Assembly: GCA_030737835.1 (NCBI GenBank)
Contig: JAUJYN010000013.1
Coordinates: forward strand, 4,742,850 to 4,806,849
Reading direction: 5' to 3'
DNA length: 64,000 bases
From: Acorus gramineus
Lineage: Eukaryota; Streptophyta; Magnoliopsida; Acorales; Acoraceae
Shown here one piece after another: positions 46,937-58,999 of this stretch (position 1 is its first letter; each line of letters starts with the position of its first letter). Position numbers and translations under genes: made by a program. The notes under the pieces are model-generated. The model was not told the origin of the DNA and made no database searches. It saw only the letters and a program-made list of their open reading frames with translations.

Positions 46937-47797
46937 TGTAGGAGACCAAATTCATCGGAAGGCCGAGTAGGGGATAAGATTGTATAAGTACATGAATTAA
47001 GCAAGGATTAACCCATGATGATAAAAGAGGAATTCAGGGTAAGAAAGCCCATGGGCCAAATTCCCCCACGGCCTCATCAAGCCCACTTTCCCCCACAGGT
47101 TGGACAAATGATTATGCCCGGCCATGTTAGACATAAGGCTATGCCCGACTAGGTCAAGTCGGACATGCACCGAAAAATGGTTGACTAGAGTTTGACGAAC
47201 TAAGAACGGACACTGAGCAATGCCCGACTTAAGGGACAGACCATCCAGGACGTAATACCTGAATTGAAATGCAGGTCGGCTATATTCCTGTCCCTGCGTA
47301 GTAACGATTAACAAGGAGAATAGTCCATGACACTGGAAAAGGACAGTATGTCAGAAAAACAGTTATAGGGTGATGATCCCTAGGCGACATGTCCACAGAT
47401 CCAGAGGCCACGTAGAGATTCCATATCATGATATAGTCATTCAGCAAGGCCAAACTCGACACTCCCCTGTTTAGTATAAAAGGGGGACTTCATCTCCCCC
47501 TCAATCCAGGCGAGCACTCCCTCTCAGTTATTAGTCCTCAAGAATTTTAAGTTCTTCTTCTTCCAAAAAAGATGACTGACTTGTGCGTCGGAGGGGCGTT
47601 AGCTAGCACCACACTGGTGTGAGTTTTAGGTACCTGAAGGACGAAGAGGGAGGACGGCGACGGCGACTGGCGCTGAAGGTCTGCCACTAGACGTCGTGAA
47701 GGAGATTTGTCATCAACATCGTCTCGGATCCACAACAAAAGCCCGGATCGGAGAAGATCCGGCCTAGGAGGGTGAAGGCCTGATTTTACCCCCCACA
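46937..47797 (+). repeat. 5' LTR of Tat2
   Basis: TGTAGGAGACCAAATTC at the start and CCCCCCACA at the end. A TATA box, TATAAAAG, is at 47,475-47,482. Matches 61,255-62,126 throughout. Confidence 0.92.
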
Positions 47798-47800
47798 AAT

Positions 47801-47818
47801 TGGCGCCGTCTGTGGGAT
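47801..47818 (+). other. Primer-binding site of Tat2
   Basis: TGGCGCCGTCTGTGGGAT begins three bases after the LTR's CA end. The TGG start and position fit a tRNA primer site; the form TGGCGCCGTCTGTGGGA is familiar from Tat elements. The priming tRNA was not determined. Confidence 0.75.
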
Positions 47819-47856
47819 TCGAACAAGAAGCCGTCCCAAACTTCAAAGCAGAGAAG

Positions 47857-49400
47857 ATGGTGATAATGAGAACTCGATCGACGATCCAAGGGCAAGATGG
47901 AGAAGGTGATCGAATAACACTGAAGATCCGGCCCCGACGAAGGGCAAAACGGTAATAGGGTCTACTTCCCAAAACCCGACGCCAGAAGCAGAGCACAACT
48001 ACGCTAAAGAACTTGAAGAGATGAACCAACGATATCATCACCTCGAGAACCTGATAGAGGAGATTTTGAAGCGACCTGGTGCTATACCACCACCACCTCC
48101 AGAAGTGTGAAATCAAGAGGGCCCGATCGCAGGGGAGGGTGTCCCGTGCAACAAGGACCAACAAAGTCAGCAAGCTAATGAAAGGGTTGGTGAGTCGATG
48201 AATTCTTCTGGAGAGGAGCGTAGGCGGCGAGAGAGAGGACCTGCTCAGTCAGCATTTCCCCCAAGGAGAACTCAGTTTAGGCCAGACCAAGGAAGGCGCC
48301 GCAGTCGTTCTCCACGATGAGAACCAAGGGGTGAATGCGTACAACAGCCACCAAGGCACGGATGTTTCCGCAGTCCCAACCGCTACTCGGCGTCGTCGGA
48401 CGATGACTATGAAGACGAATGGCTTGATCGCCCAAGACGAACATATAAGAGCGGGGTGACAAACACCTGGGACTGGGATTTCATCGCCAGAGCACTGAAG
48501 GGGTTCGAATCTCCATTTGTTGAGCATATCTTGCATAGTACCCTGCCCAAAAAGTTTGTCCAACCCAAATTCCGGCCGTATAATAGGACAACCGACCCAT
48601 TTGATCACGTGTTGAGCTTTCGGCACGTGATGGCTTTGTACGAATAGTATGATGAACTTATGTGTAGGATGTTCCCTTCTAGTTTGGAGGGAGCAGCCCT
48701 CAGTTGGTTCCATCAGCTTCCTGGCGGTTCGATCTGATGTTTTGAAGAGCTCGGAGCCATGTTTGCCGAGCATTTTATATGCAGTCACAAACAGAAGGAC
48801 TTGGGAGATTTGATGAAAGTGCACATGCAAACGGGGGAATCTATCCGGAGTTATGTGGATCGCTTCCATCTCCTCATGTTCGAAGTTGACAAGTGCGACC
48901 CCAATGCCGCCGTAATGGCATTTTGCAATGGGTTGCCACCCAAGCATGAACTGAGGAACTCCCTGGTAAAGAAGGTCCCAAAATCGCTGAATGAATTGAT
49001 GTGCCTGGCAGAGAAGTATGCCAAAGTCGAGGACGAGGCCACTTCCTCTAGACCCCAGGCGGTAGTGGCAGTCTCCAAAAACCCATCAACAAAAGAGGAT
49101 AAAGGACGCAAGCCGCGAGCTGACACAAAGAGTAACCCGACGACCAACGAAGTCAGGGAGCGCCCGTACACCAAGTTTACTCTCCCTTTTGTTCAAATCC
49201 TGGAAAAGATAAAGAACGCGCCGTTCTTCCAATGGGCACCCCCGATGAAAAGCGATCTGGCCACCAGAGACAAAGGTCTTAAGTGTGATTATCACAGAGA
49301 CTATGGACACCAGATAGAGAGTTGTCGAACACTAAAGGGGTTTCTAGAGGTATTGGTCCGCAAAGGAAAGCTCAAGGAGTTTATAGACACCGAGGAGTAA
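47857..49400 (+). CDS. Tat2 gag region
   Basis: A Lys/Glu-rich N-terminal part is followed by the gag core, with FNRTTDP-like YNRTTDPFDHVLSF, MQTGESIRSYVDRF and FCNGLPPKHELRNSL. Near 49,280-49,335 is a Cys/His knuckle-like CDYHRDYGHQIESC. Typical Tat gag order. Broken fossil. Confidence 0.75.
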
Positions 49401-49525
49401 AAGAGGCCTGAAAAACACATGATTGCTATTGCCCCATCACATGCGGCCGGAGTCATTGACATGATCTACGGTGGATTACCAATTTTAAAAGACCCCAAGT
49501 TGATCCAACGGGCTGAAAAAGGAGC

Positions 49526-50150
49526 TTGGGTCATATGGAAGTCATACAGATCGACCAGGGAGCCCGACTAATCACCAAAAGATCGAAAGCAGAGGATCCA
49601 GGGCTCATATCCTTTTCCGATGATGATTTAGCCGATGTCTCCATACCGCACAGTGATGCTCTGGTCATCACCTTACGCATTGCGAATTATGACATCAAAA
49701 GGGTATTGATCGACATCGGGAGTTCGGCCAACATTTTGTTCATGCAGCCTTACCTCAAGATGGGCCCGAAACCCTCAAGCCTCGAGCCAATGCGGGATCC
49801 GTTGATTGCTTTCAATGGAAGCCAAGCTATCCCGGCCGGTCGAATAAATTTGCCTGTATGGGCAGGCGAGGAAACAATTATGACCGAGTTCATTGTTATG
49901 CACTTCCCTTCCCCTTACAATGCCATCATGGGTCGCACTTGGCTGGGGGAAATGAAGGCCATACCTTCAACTTATCATTAGAAATTGCGTTTCCAGACCT
50001 TACGCGGGATTATGGAGATATGGGGCGATCAGTCCACTGCAAAGAGGTGTTACGTCGTCGCCACTTCCGGCAAAGCTCCAGCCAAAGAGCAACCCGGAGT
50101 CATAGATGACATACACCTGAAGAGATAGCAATTACTGAAGGATCGGGTGA
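49526..50150 (+). CDS. Tat2 protease region
   Basis: Retropepsin-like domain, with DALVITLRIANYDIKRVLID then SSANILFMQPY and FPSPYNAIMGRTWL. Typical of the Tat protease between gag and RT. Fossil copy. Confidence 0.7.
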
Positions 50151-50184
50151 AACTAATGAGGCCTGTCCCGATCCTGCTCAAAGG

Positions 50185-51290
50185 GTGGTTGAAGATCTAG
50201 AGAAAATCTTCATCGACTCGCTCGAATCGGAGAAGTATTTCTTTATTGGTACCACGTTAAACCAAAGTGAAAGAAAAGGTCTGATCAAATTACTCCATGA
50301 GCACGTAGATGTGTTTGCATGGAAGCCATCTGATATGCCCGACATCAATCCAAATGTGATTTGCCCTCGGCTGTGCATCTCCGCTGCAGTACGACCCGTC
50401 AAGCAACGACGGAGGCGAGTAGCACCAACTCATGCCGATGCGATCAAGGAAGAGGTGGAGAAGCTCCTGGCTGCGAGGTTCATCTAGGAAGTCTGATACC
50501 CCGATTGGCTAGCCAATATGGTGGTGGTGCCTAAGAAGAATAAAAAGTGGTGAGTCTGTGTCGATTTCACTAACCTCAACAATGCTTGCCAAAAGGACAG
50601 TTTCTCCCTTCCTAAAATAGACCAGTTGGTAGATGCCTCCTCGGGCAATGAGCTGATGAGCATTACAGACGCATATTCAGGGTATCATTAGATCCCGATG
50701 TGCGAACATGATATAGAAAGACAGCATTCATCACCCCGATAGGCACCTATTGCTACAAGGTCATGCCCTTTGGGCTGAAGAATGTAGGGGCAACATACCT
50801 GCGACTAATCACCAAAATGTTCAAGCAACAGATCAGCAAGACCGTTGAAGTCTATATAGACGATATGCTGGTGAGAAGTGACAAGCGAGGTGATCATCTG
50901 GAGCATCTCAAGGCAGCATTTGTTTGAAACTATCACATGAAGCTCAACGTAGCTAAATGTTCCTTCAGGGTAGAGTCAGGGAAATTCCTCGGCTTCTTGA
51001 CCACGCATCGGGGGATAGAAGCTAACTCCAATCAGATCAAAGCCGTGCTAAAAATGGACCAGGCAAGTAATCGGAAGGAGGTTCAAAGGTTGACCAGGAG
51101 ATTGTCTCCCTTTGACCTCCAGTACATCCCAAGAAGTGTTATAAAAGAGCAAGTAGTTGCTGACATTTTAACTGACTTAACCCTACCGTCCGAGGAAGAT
51201 CTTGTGATTGAAGATCCAGAGATAGTGACCGGCCTGACGTGGACTCTAAACGTCGATGGAGCATCTAATCGGAAGGGCATGGGGGCAGGA
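50185..51290 (+). CDS. Tat2 reverse transcriptase and start of RNase H
   Basis: Begins with LNQSERKGLIKLLHEHVDVF and DMPDINPNVICPRL, then RT motifs including a TPIGTYCYKVMPFGLKNVGA-like segment and YIDDMLV near 50,860. LDGA-like NVDGASNRKGMGAGLVL near 51,245 marks the second RNase H start, where the nested element begins. Broken fossil with several breaks. Confidence 0.7.
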
Positions 51291-51339
51291 CTAGTCTTGA
51301 GATACAACTGTCGGTATCGGATTTTGGAAAGAAGAAAAA

Positions 51340-51880
51340 AGGGGGTTCGTTGGGGGGGATGCTCCGAAAAGAAACCGAGACGCGCTTCGGTCGAGTGAGG
51401 AGAGATTCTGGCCTGCAGAGACGAGGGCAAGGGAGCTCGAGGAGAGGTTGAGGGTGGTCGAGGATCGATCGAGAGGGGTGGAGGCACGCCTTCGCCAGAG
51501 GTTGGAGAGGAGAGATAGAGATATCTAGCAGGTCCACCTCTGGGACGCCACTATGAGGGGGAAATTGGTCGGTGGAGGGGCCATGACCGAGGTGGACCTC
51601 GACCTTCTTCCCCTTGAGCAAGAGTATTGCATTTCCGCTTCCTTGGCCACCGGAGCCACCCTTAGTCGAGCTTCTCGCCCATCAGCGACTCGGAGTCGGG
51701 GGATATACGCGAGGGCTGCGTCTTCAATCCGAGAGACCCCTGCCGCTCCGGACGTTCCAGAGGTTCAATCTTCTCATCAGCCACCGCCTCCTTCTCAGCC
51801 AAGTCAAGACACTCCTCCCCCGAACCAGCCTCCCGCGGATGACGATACTCCGAGGTATCCTTTTATCAACCTTTGGTAGA
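51340..51880 (+). CDS. Tail of the antisense gene of Tat3
   Basis: Arg/Glu-rich reading, then a Ser/Pro-rich tail (PEVQSSHQPPPPSQPSQD) ending at 51,880. It resembles in style and place the C-terminal tail of the antisense gene in Tat1. Antisense relative to Tat3. Fossil, assignment tentative. Confidence 0.45.
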
Positions 51881-54000
51881 AAACTTCGGAGTTTGGGGAC
51901 AATAATTTTAAGTTTCCTTCTTTTGTTTTGGCTTAGGTGATTGTTTTCGACGATACAGAGCTCAAGATATTGGAGTTGAGGCTTTGGTTGACCTATCCCT
52001 TCTTTTGTTTTTATAAAGACTTTTTTGTGTAATTTTTATGTTTTGGGGACAATTTATGTTTTTTCATGCATGATTTATGCATTTAAACATGGGTGTTTAG
52101 TTTTGAAAGTATTTTTATTCTAATTTTGATGATTGTGTATGTGTGTATGTGTGTGGTGAATGGTTGGGTATGCGAATGGACGAATGTGTAAGAGTTAGTA
52201 TCGATGCATGGATTCGTATACATTTTCAATTTTGATTGCTGTTTGATCCGTATTTATACAGGTCTTGTGGATGTATATGTGTATAAAATGTGTATGTACA
52301 GGTTTTGGAAATAAAGATTTTTGACAGGTTTTTCAAAGGTTGAAGAGTTGATTGAACTGGACTGACAGGAACAGGTGGGGCAGCAGGTGAGGGGCGGCAT
52401 GTTCAGACTAGCCGCCTAGGGTCAGGCGGCTAGTTTGTTTTAGCCGCCCCTGGACTAGGGGTTTCAACCTGGAAAGGGGTTGGGCCGGCATGTTGGAAGT
52501 AACCGCTTGAAACCCCGCGGCTTGTTGTCAGTAGCCGCCCCCTGCCTAGGGCAGTTTCTTGGTTCTGCTATCTATCGGTTGCTGCTGAAGGTCCTTGTAA
52601 ATATTTTGGCCAACCTTTAGAACCTGTAAAAACATTCCTTCCATGGACCAAGTGTTAAATCTGTCTGGATTGTGCCCCTGCACTGACTTTGGAGCCCCTC
52701 TTGTTCGAATTGTCAAGGGATACAACCCATCTAAGGTAGTTCAAAAGTAAATCAAGGAAAAAGGTGCGAGAAGCCACGCCCGACATACAAAGGAGTGACT
52801 CTAAGTGTGAGAACATGTGAGCATGGAAAAAAATCTCAGGTGTGTATGAGAGTGGGGCAATTTTCCTTCTTAAGTGTGTGTGGAAGGGTATGAAATGAAA
52901 GTAATTGGGGCAATTTTTTTTTCTTTTGGCATGGGAGTCAATTTGTGGTATTTTGAGAAAAATTGAATGCCTAGATGTTTGGAAAAGGAAAATACAATCT
53001 TATGCATAAGTGTGAGTGACATAAGGGAATATTTTTCTTCTTTAGTGGATCTTTTATGTGGGAGGGCATTGTTTTTCAATTTCCTAAAGTAAAAGATACC
53101 ATCAAGTCCTTGAAGAGGGGCCCTTGTGGTCACTTATGTCCAAACCAGGATTGTATTTGAAAGGTATTGGCTTCAGGTGTCAATTTCTCAAGTTCATGGT
53201 TCTCAAATGCTTGATCACATTATTCTAAACATGCTGGGAAATCCATGAATGCACCAAGAATTAAGTCAAATAAGCCTCTTTTAGACAAGCAAGTTTTTTA
53301 AGTGAACTCATGTGAGTGTGTGCTGTTTTATAAACATAGGAAAAGGTCTATTTTTGGCTGAAATTTTGCCTCTCTAGGTAGACACAGTTCAATTTCAACT
53401 CCATAGCAAAAAATAAAAGGGTGGGGGGTGAATGGGGTAAGAGTAATATCTCCCTTGGGGCAATATTTAGAATTGTCCCAGTCTGGCATATGTCTTACTT
53501 TCTAGGTCCCTCTGGCTTTCTTCTTTTTACCACTTCTTTATTTGGGTGGAGAGTACAGCCTGCCGGGCGTATACCCATGTTTTGAGTGGAGAGTATAGTC
53601 TGTTTGTTCAGATGCGTACGGTATAGCCTTTTGTTCAGCATATACTATGCGTAAAGGCGTTTGCGCCTGCTAAAATAGAGAGTTTAACCCGTTTGTCTAG
53701 GTGTTGTTTTGATTTTTGGCCTCTCATTGCCTTTTTCTCTTTTTTCTTTTTGTTTTGAGGGGGGGGGGGTGCTTTTCTGTTTTTCACCTATGTTCTTTTA
53801 TGCTTCCTCTTTAGAAGTGTTTATATAGTGTAGAGACAGTTCTGGGACATATGCCAGGTCCAGGACAATTCCTCATTTTGTCTTTGGGGTTGATATGAAT
53901 AAGAGCGTGAATAAAGGGGAGATGCCTTAAAAAATTGTCCAAGTCTACATGATAGGCAATTTTTCCTTTTATCAGATAAACCGATTCCTAAGTCATACTA
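51881..54000 (-). other. Non-coding 3' region of Tat3
   Basis: Long T- and G-rich stretch with no coding signal. Phrases such as GGGACATATGCCAGG and GGGGCAATTTTT recall the post-integrase region of Tat1 (for example TTAGGACATGTGCTAGG at about 6,150), supporting the relation. Confidence 0.5.
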
Positions 54001-54039
54001 GTGTGATGGAGGTGGCATGAACGGTGAATATGAGAGTCT

Positions 54040-54430
54040 TATAATTCTATCATCAGGTGCTAAACACCAAAATCGCAAGAAGGAAGAATAATATTTCTCA
54101 AGTATTAAGAGTTTTACGCATGGAATTTCTTTAGATAAAGTGCATTCCACGAACCTCAGACTTCGATTCCTTCGCCATCCACCAAGCGGTAGGCATTCCT
54201 GGAGTAGGCATGGGTGATCACATAGGGTCCTTCCCATGTGGGTTGCAGCTTGCCTTTGGTGTGGGGCTGTCTTGATGCATAATTTGCTTGAGTACTAGCT
54301 CCCCAATTTAAAATTTTCTTTCTAATACTTTTTTTGCAAATGCCCTTGCCACCCTCCTCTGGTAGGCCTGGGCATGGTCCTCAACTCTTAACCTCTTTTC
54401 GTCTATATTTTGTGGTTCCTTTCTCTCCTT
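54040..54430 (-). CDS. Integrase C-terminal piece of Tat3
   Basis: RVEDHAQAYQRRVARAFAKK and VLERKF, then a GKLQPTWEGPYVITHAY-like segment, match Tat1 integrase at 5,330-5,520. Broken fossil. Confidence 0.7.
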
Positions 54431-54815
54431 TTTTTTTGTTTTAAGAAAGCATGTAAACAAATATGTACATGAATGGGAAAACATAAGCTGATAAACAAAT
54501 GTTTTGGATTTTTTTGTTTTTAGGAAAGCATGGAAACAACTATTTACAGGAGTGAGGAATGAAAGCTGATTAGCATATTTTTTTGGGTTTTTTTGGTTTG
54601 TTTGGAAAAGCATGTAAACAAATATGTACATGAATGTGAAAGCATAAGCTAATAAACAAATGTTTTGGATTTTTTTTGTTTTTAGGAAAGCATGGAAACA
54701 AATATTTACATGAGTGAGGAATGAAAGTTGATTAGCATATTTGTTTGGATTTTTTAGTTTTTTTGTGAAAGCACGTAAACAAATATGTACATGAGTTCGG
54801 AATGAAGGCTCACTT
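54430..54815. repeat. Minisatellite in Tat3 (about 80/165-bp units)
   Basis: Alternating units share GGAAAGCATGGAAACAAATA or AAGCATGTAAACAAATATGT and ACATGAATG/ACATGAGTG. Two half-units of about 80 bp make a higher-order unit of about 165 bp, repeated just over twice. Confidence 0.75.
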
Positions 54816-55178
54816 GGGTGGATCAGTCCCGGGCTTGTGGATTTGAACAACTTCTTCGAGTCGGCTAGCCTTTATAGGCCGACTCATTTCTGGTGGAGGT
54901 TTTGCAAGTTCAGCTCCTTCTCTTGCCCTCTTGGGTTTTCGCCCCTGACCGAGCATATCTTTGGGCGAGTAATTCTTCATTTTGTACGAGTACATCTCCC
55001 ACTAAATGTGCATGGTGTAGATGATGCAGTTGAGGACTCGTGCTCCGTTGAAGCGTGCCTCTCCCTAGACAGATACCATTTCTTCGTGATACGGGAAGCG
55101 GAGGCATTGGTGCCGGGTAGATGAGACAGCTTCGATGCTGTTGAGTCACGTTCTTCTGACAATTAGGAGATGAGGGGA

Positions 55179-56280
55179 TCAGATGTCCATGACCATGTAG
55201 TTGACGATTGTGGCTACCGGGCCGATCTTAAGTGAGAGAGTAACCATCTCGCAGGTGTTTTTGCGTGTGCTGTCAAAAGCGTAGATGAACTCGTCCGATG
55301 TTTCCATCCTTGAGACCTTGCCTTCAAGCTTTCGGTAAGCGGAATAGGTTAAGACATTAGTTTTTGTTCCCGTATCTATGATAATGTGGCTAAATTCCTT
55401 CCCTCCGAGACTTGCAGTGATCGTGAGGGGCGCTGAGCAGACCCCGGTTTTGGCGACCTCGTGGTGGAGGAAGGCAATTAGATTGGACTGTACGTTGTTG
55501 CTTACTGAGTTCATGGTCTCGGCCGACCCTTTAGGGAGGTATTGAGTGCCGTAGGGGGATCTGGGTGAGTTGTTGCCTTCAGATTCAATAGCTGAGTGCA
55601 AAGTTGATGCAAACATATTGTGTAAGACCCAGTTATCTTTGTTTTCATACCTGAGGCATGCTTCTACCCAGATAGTCAGTATGTGGCCCATGAATGGTAA
55701 TCGGAGACATTGATGCCTTGGGGAGCAGATGGCCTGGATACTGTCCAACCATGGCCGTCCCAGCATTAGAGGGTATCTTGTGTCAATGTCGGCCACGAAG
55801 CATTCCGTTTCGCAAATTAGGGGACCAACGGCCAGCTCGAATACCCCGGGACCGTAGATGGTCTTCTTAGAATGGTTGAAAGCTTGGATAGTGGAGTGTA
55901 CCGGCTGAACAAAGGGGTGGCCTAGCTTGGGCATTTCCTGGTAGGTGGAACAAGTCATGATGTTCATCCCTGACCCTAGATCGATGAAAATGTTGTTTAG
56001 TGGTATGGCCTAGAGTCGCCCGCGAATGTGGAGGGGATATACTCGTAGCCTTGGGTCAGGAAGGTCCTTGTCGGTGAAGGAGATAGTCATCGGACGGCAC
56101 GGGGCGTCTACTGTGTCAGTGCTTTTGGAGGACCCGTTGTCGTCTAGATGCAGATCATCTGAAGTACATCCCCCCACCTCGGGTCCTTCGTTTGCTCCTT
56201 CGGGGACCTCCTCAAATGGTTCCTCCTCTTCTTCTTCTCCCGGATTATCTAGCCCGCTCTCATCTGATTCTATGTTGATG
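55179..56280 (-). CDS. Tat3 protease region with two retropepsin-like domains
   Basis: The first domain has MNIMTCSTYQEMPKLGHPF and DTRYPLMLGRPWLDSIQAIC. After a spacer of about 75 residues the second has EFSHIIIDTGTKTNVLTYSA and a second flap-like AFDSTRKNTCE. Upstream is an acidic stretch. Two such domains in a row are unusual. Fossil copy. Confidence 0.65.
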
Positions 56281-56391
56281 ACTTCATGACTTGTTTTAGA
56301 TGCTTTCTTTTAGATGTCCAATTGTGGTTATTTCTAAGTATCACTTGAAGTAAATTTTTGATTTTTGGAAGGTCAAAATTGGGGTATCTAC

Positions 56392-58600
56392 AGGCACGTC
56401 CGTTTTCCCAGAGGGAGATGTCGGATTCAGATGGTCAACCTTCTCATCAGATTCAAGGAGTTGAGGCCCGAGCACTTGAATGACTAGTTCACGGCCCACC
56501 TCAGGTGCTCCATCACTACAGTCTTGGAAGCCCTTACGATAACCCCTATCGCATCGAACTGAGACAGCCTCCGCAGACTTCCTTTCTATCGGACCTAGGC
56601 GCTCCCGCACTCTTTCAAGAACTTTGATTTCAAAATCCCATTTCATCTCCCTCTTCTGCTGCTCGGCCTCAGAAATGTCGCGAGCCCTTTCGGCCTGTTC
56701 TTTCTCCAAATTTCCTGATATCTCCGAAAGGTCCTTTTTAAGTTTTTCAACCACCCAGGAGTGCTCTTCTTGGGCTGCTTTCATAGCAGCCTCAGCTTTC
56801 TCTTGAGCTGCCTGCTCTTCCTCATGAGCGCGGTGTGCCTGGACGACATCGCTGATGACTTGACCAAACTTTTGACCTGCCACGCTCGAATAAATGCTGA
56901 GTTGCCCCAAAATAAGAAAACCATAAGAATCGAGAAAGATAGATAAACGTAGTCTTCCACAGTTTGGTTTACAACAAAATGAAACATACCTTGTAGGCCA
57001 TGCTTTGAAGAATTGAATCCGCCTCAGAAGCAGATATATCGCCCGCCAGGGCCTTGTCCTTCCCCAGGATCACGGATTGGATCAAACCAACCACAACGTC
57101 ACGGTTTCTCATACCAGAATTAGAAGCCTAGACCGGGCGGGTCTTGGTCTGAGGGGCAGGGACAAACGCCTGGACCTCTTGGTCTAGGGAAGCAGATGGC
57201 GGGGTAGGTAGCCTGAACGCAGGGACGACCTCTTTCCCTTTGCTTGAGGGGGCATTAGAGGCGGGTGGCAATGACCTGGGAGTTGAGGACAGAAGACCGG
57301 CTACAGCTGGCTTGTTTCTCTTGGACGGAGTGCTCAAAGACTGCCTTGTCGGCGAATTACTTCTCTTCCCTGAGCCAGGGAGCTTGCCAATACTCCCTGA
57401 CCGTATGTCCACTTCAGCCTGGAGCGTCGCAAGCCTAGCCATCTTCTCCTTCTCGCTGGAAGGAGGGCTGTCCTATCCGCGGAGCTAGAGCGCGACTTCT
57501 CCCCGGGCTTGGGATTGGCCTGGAGCGCCACGGGTTTGGCTGAACTTTCATTCTCGCTAGAAGCAGGGGCCGTTCTCCCCAAAGAACAAGAGCCCGAATT
57601 CTCCCCGGGCTTGGGACTGCTCTTGGGACCTTTACGAAGGCGCGAATCATGTCGGGCGACGCTGAACGAACTCTCCGTCGCCATGGGGTCACCAAAACCC
57701 AATTGAAAGATTGATTCTAAATCCTCCTCAGAGTGTTCCTCTGTTTCAGGGAGATGGCTAGTCTGAACAACTGAAGGGCCAGACTTGTCGATGGGAGAGG
57801 AGGGGGCCGCAACAATATTACCAAAACGAGGGTCGAGCTGGCAACAACTGCTCGGATTAGGATTATCCCAACCAAGGATCCGTAAGAAGGCTTGGTCGTT
57901 TTCTCTTAAAAGCGACTTTGATATGCCTTAACTTCACCAAATTCTTAAATGGATGAGAGTTCGCGGCAGAAGCTGAATCAGAATAGAAAAGGAGTTAGTA
58001 AGTCCAAAACAAGAAATTATATCATGAATGTACTAAGTAATGCTGCTAGACCTAGAGGGCCCATCAAGATGAACCGAGGGATCTTCCATATATCTTCGGG
58101 AGCATCACCAAACTCTTAGTTGCCGAACAAAATAATTAACTTGCTCTCGGCCCAATCTGGCAGGTCATCTAGAGTTTCTCCTTGGAATTCCTGCCCTAAA
58201 GTGATAACCTCTACCAGATTTTCTGAGCTCATATGTATACATTATTTCAGGAACACCTAAATCTAAGTTGAGCTCGCTATTCAATGTTACATAGCACATC
58301 AAAACTCTAAAAAAATTGGGATTACATTGCGTGGGATGAAGCTCGAAGGTCGAGAGAAACTTCCACACCAACGGGGGGAAAGGCAGAGTTAGGGCACCTC
58401 TGGCTATGTGGGAAGGATATACATACATGCATGAATGGTTCATACTATCTAGAGGGATAGGGAATGTGTCAAACTTGGACCATTCCATGCCCACCGACTC
58501 TGGAATTTCGAACATACTCCTAAGACCAGACAAGGATTTCGTGATTGATGTTCTCATGGTGGAAGAACCATTAAAGAAGGAAGACAGAAAATAGACCCTT
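56392..58600 (-). CDS. Antisense 3' gene of Tat2, coiled-coil part and a PF04195-like part
   Basis: Minus-strand blocks, from the right: 58,165-58,557 has SLSGLRSMFEIPESVGMEWS then PPLVWKFLSTFELHPTQCNP, resembling the 'putative gypsy type transposon' domain (PF04195). 57,128-57,700 is Ser/Pro/Lys-rich. 56,341-56,910 is a coiled coil with HEEEQAAQEKAEAAMKAAQE. This is the antisense gene layout known for RIRE2-type Tat elements. Broken fossil. Confidence 0.6.
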
Positions 58601-58999
58601 CCTAAGACTATAGAATCGAACCCTCACAATGAGACGAAGAGGGGTTGCAGTAAGAGGGAGGGACAAGTTAAAAGACGAGAAGAGAGAGAAAGGGCAATAC
58701 CTCGATTCGAAAATGAAGGGCTTGATTAACTCCTCTTCAAGACGTCGAATCCCTATTTAAAAGACACTAGTTGCACCGAAGAGACGGCGCGTCTTTTCAA
58801 CTGACCGAGGTGTGACGGTTGGCGCTTTGGGAAGGAGGAACGGCAACCCTAATCATGGGATTGATTTCAAACGCCTTAAATATCCCGCTCAAAGCGCCAC
58901 GTGTAAAGTTGTCCACAGACCTCTGATATAAGAAGATACGCAGAATCGCGCGATTCAGTATCTCAAATGATTACTTGGTTAAATCAAACACCTAAGCGA

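Larger units (their letters stand above)
51300..56391 (-). mobile_element. Tat-type element nested in Tat2 in reverse (Tat3)
   Basis: On the minus strand, from the right, it starts with TGTAGATACCCCAATTTTGA at 56,391, the same LTR start as Tat1. Protease domains follow, then a minisatellite, an integrase tail, a long AT-rich 3' region and a plus-strand tail of an antisense gene. The right edge is sharp, because Tat2 antisense coding resumes at 56,392. The left edge near 51,300 is approximate. It is incomplete, with many breaks, and closer to Tat1 than to its host Tat2. Confidence 0.7.

Noticed and set aside
48249-48947. Long minus-strand open frame of 232 codons
   Set aside because: Opposite strand of Tat2 gag; the plus-strand reading has clear gag motifs.
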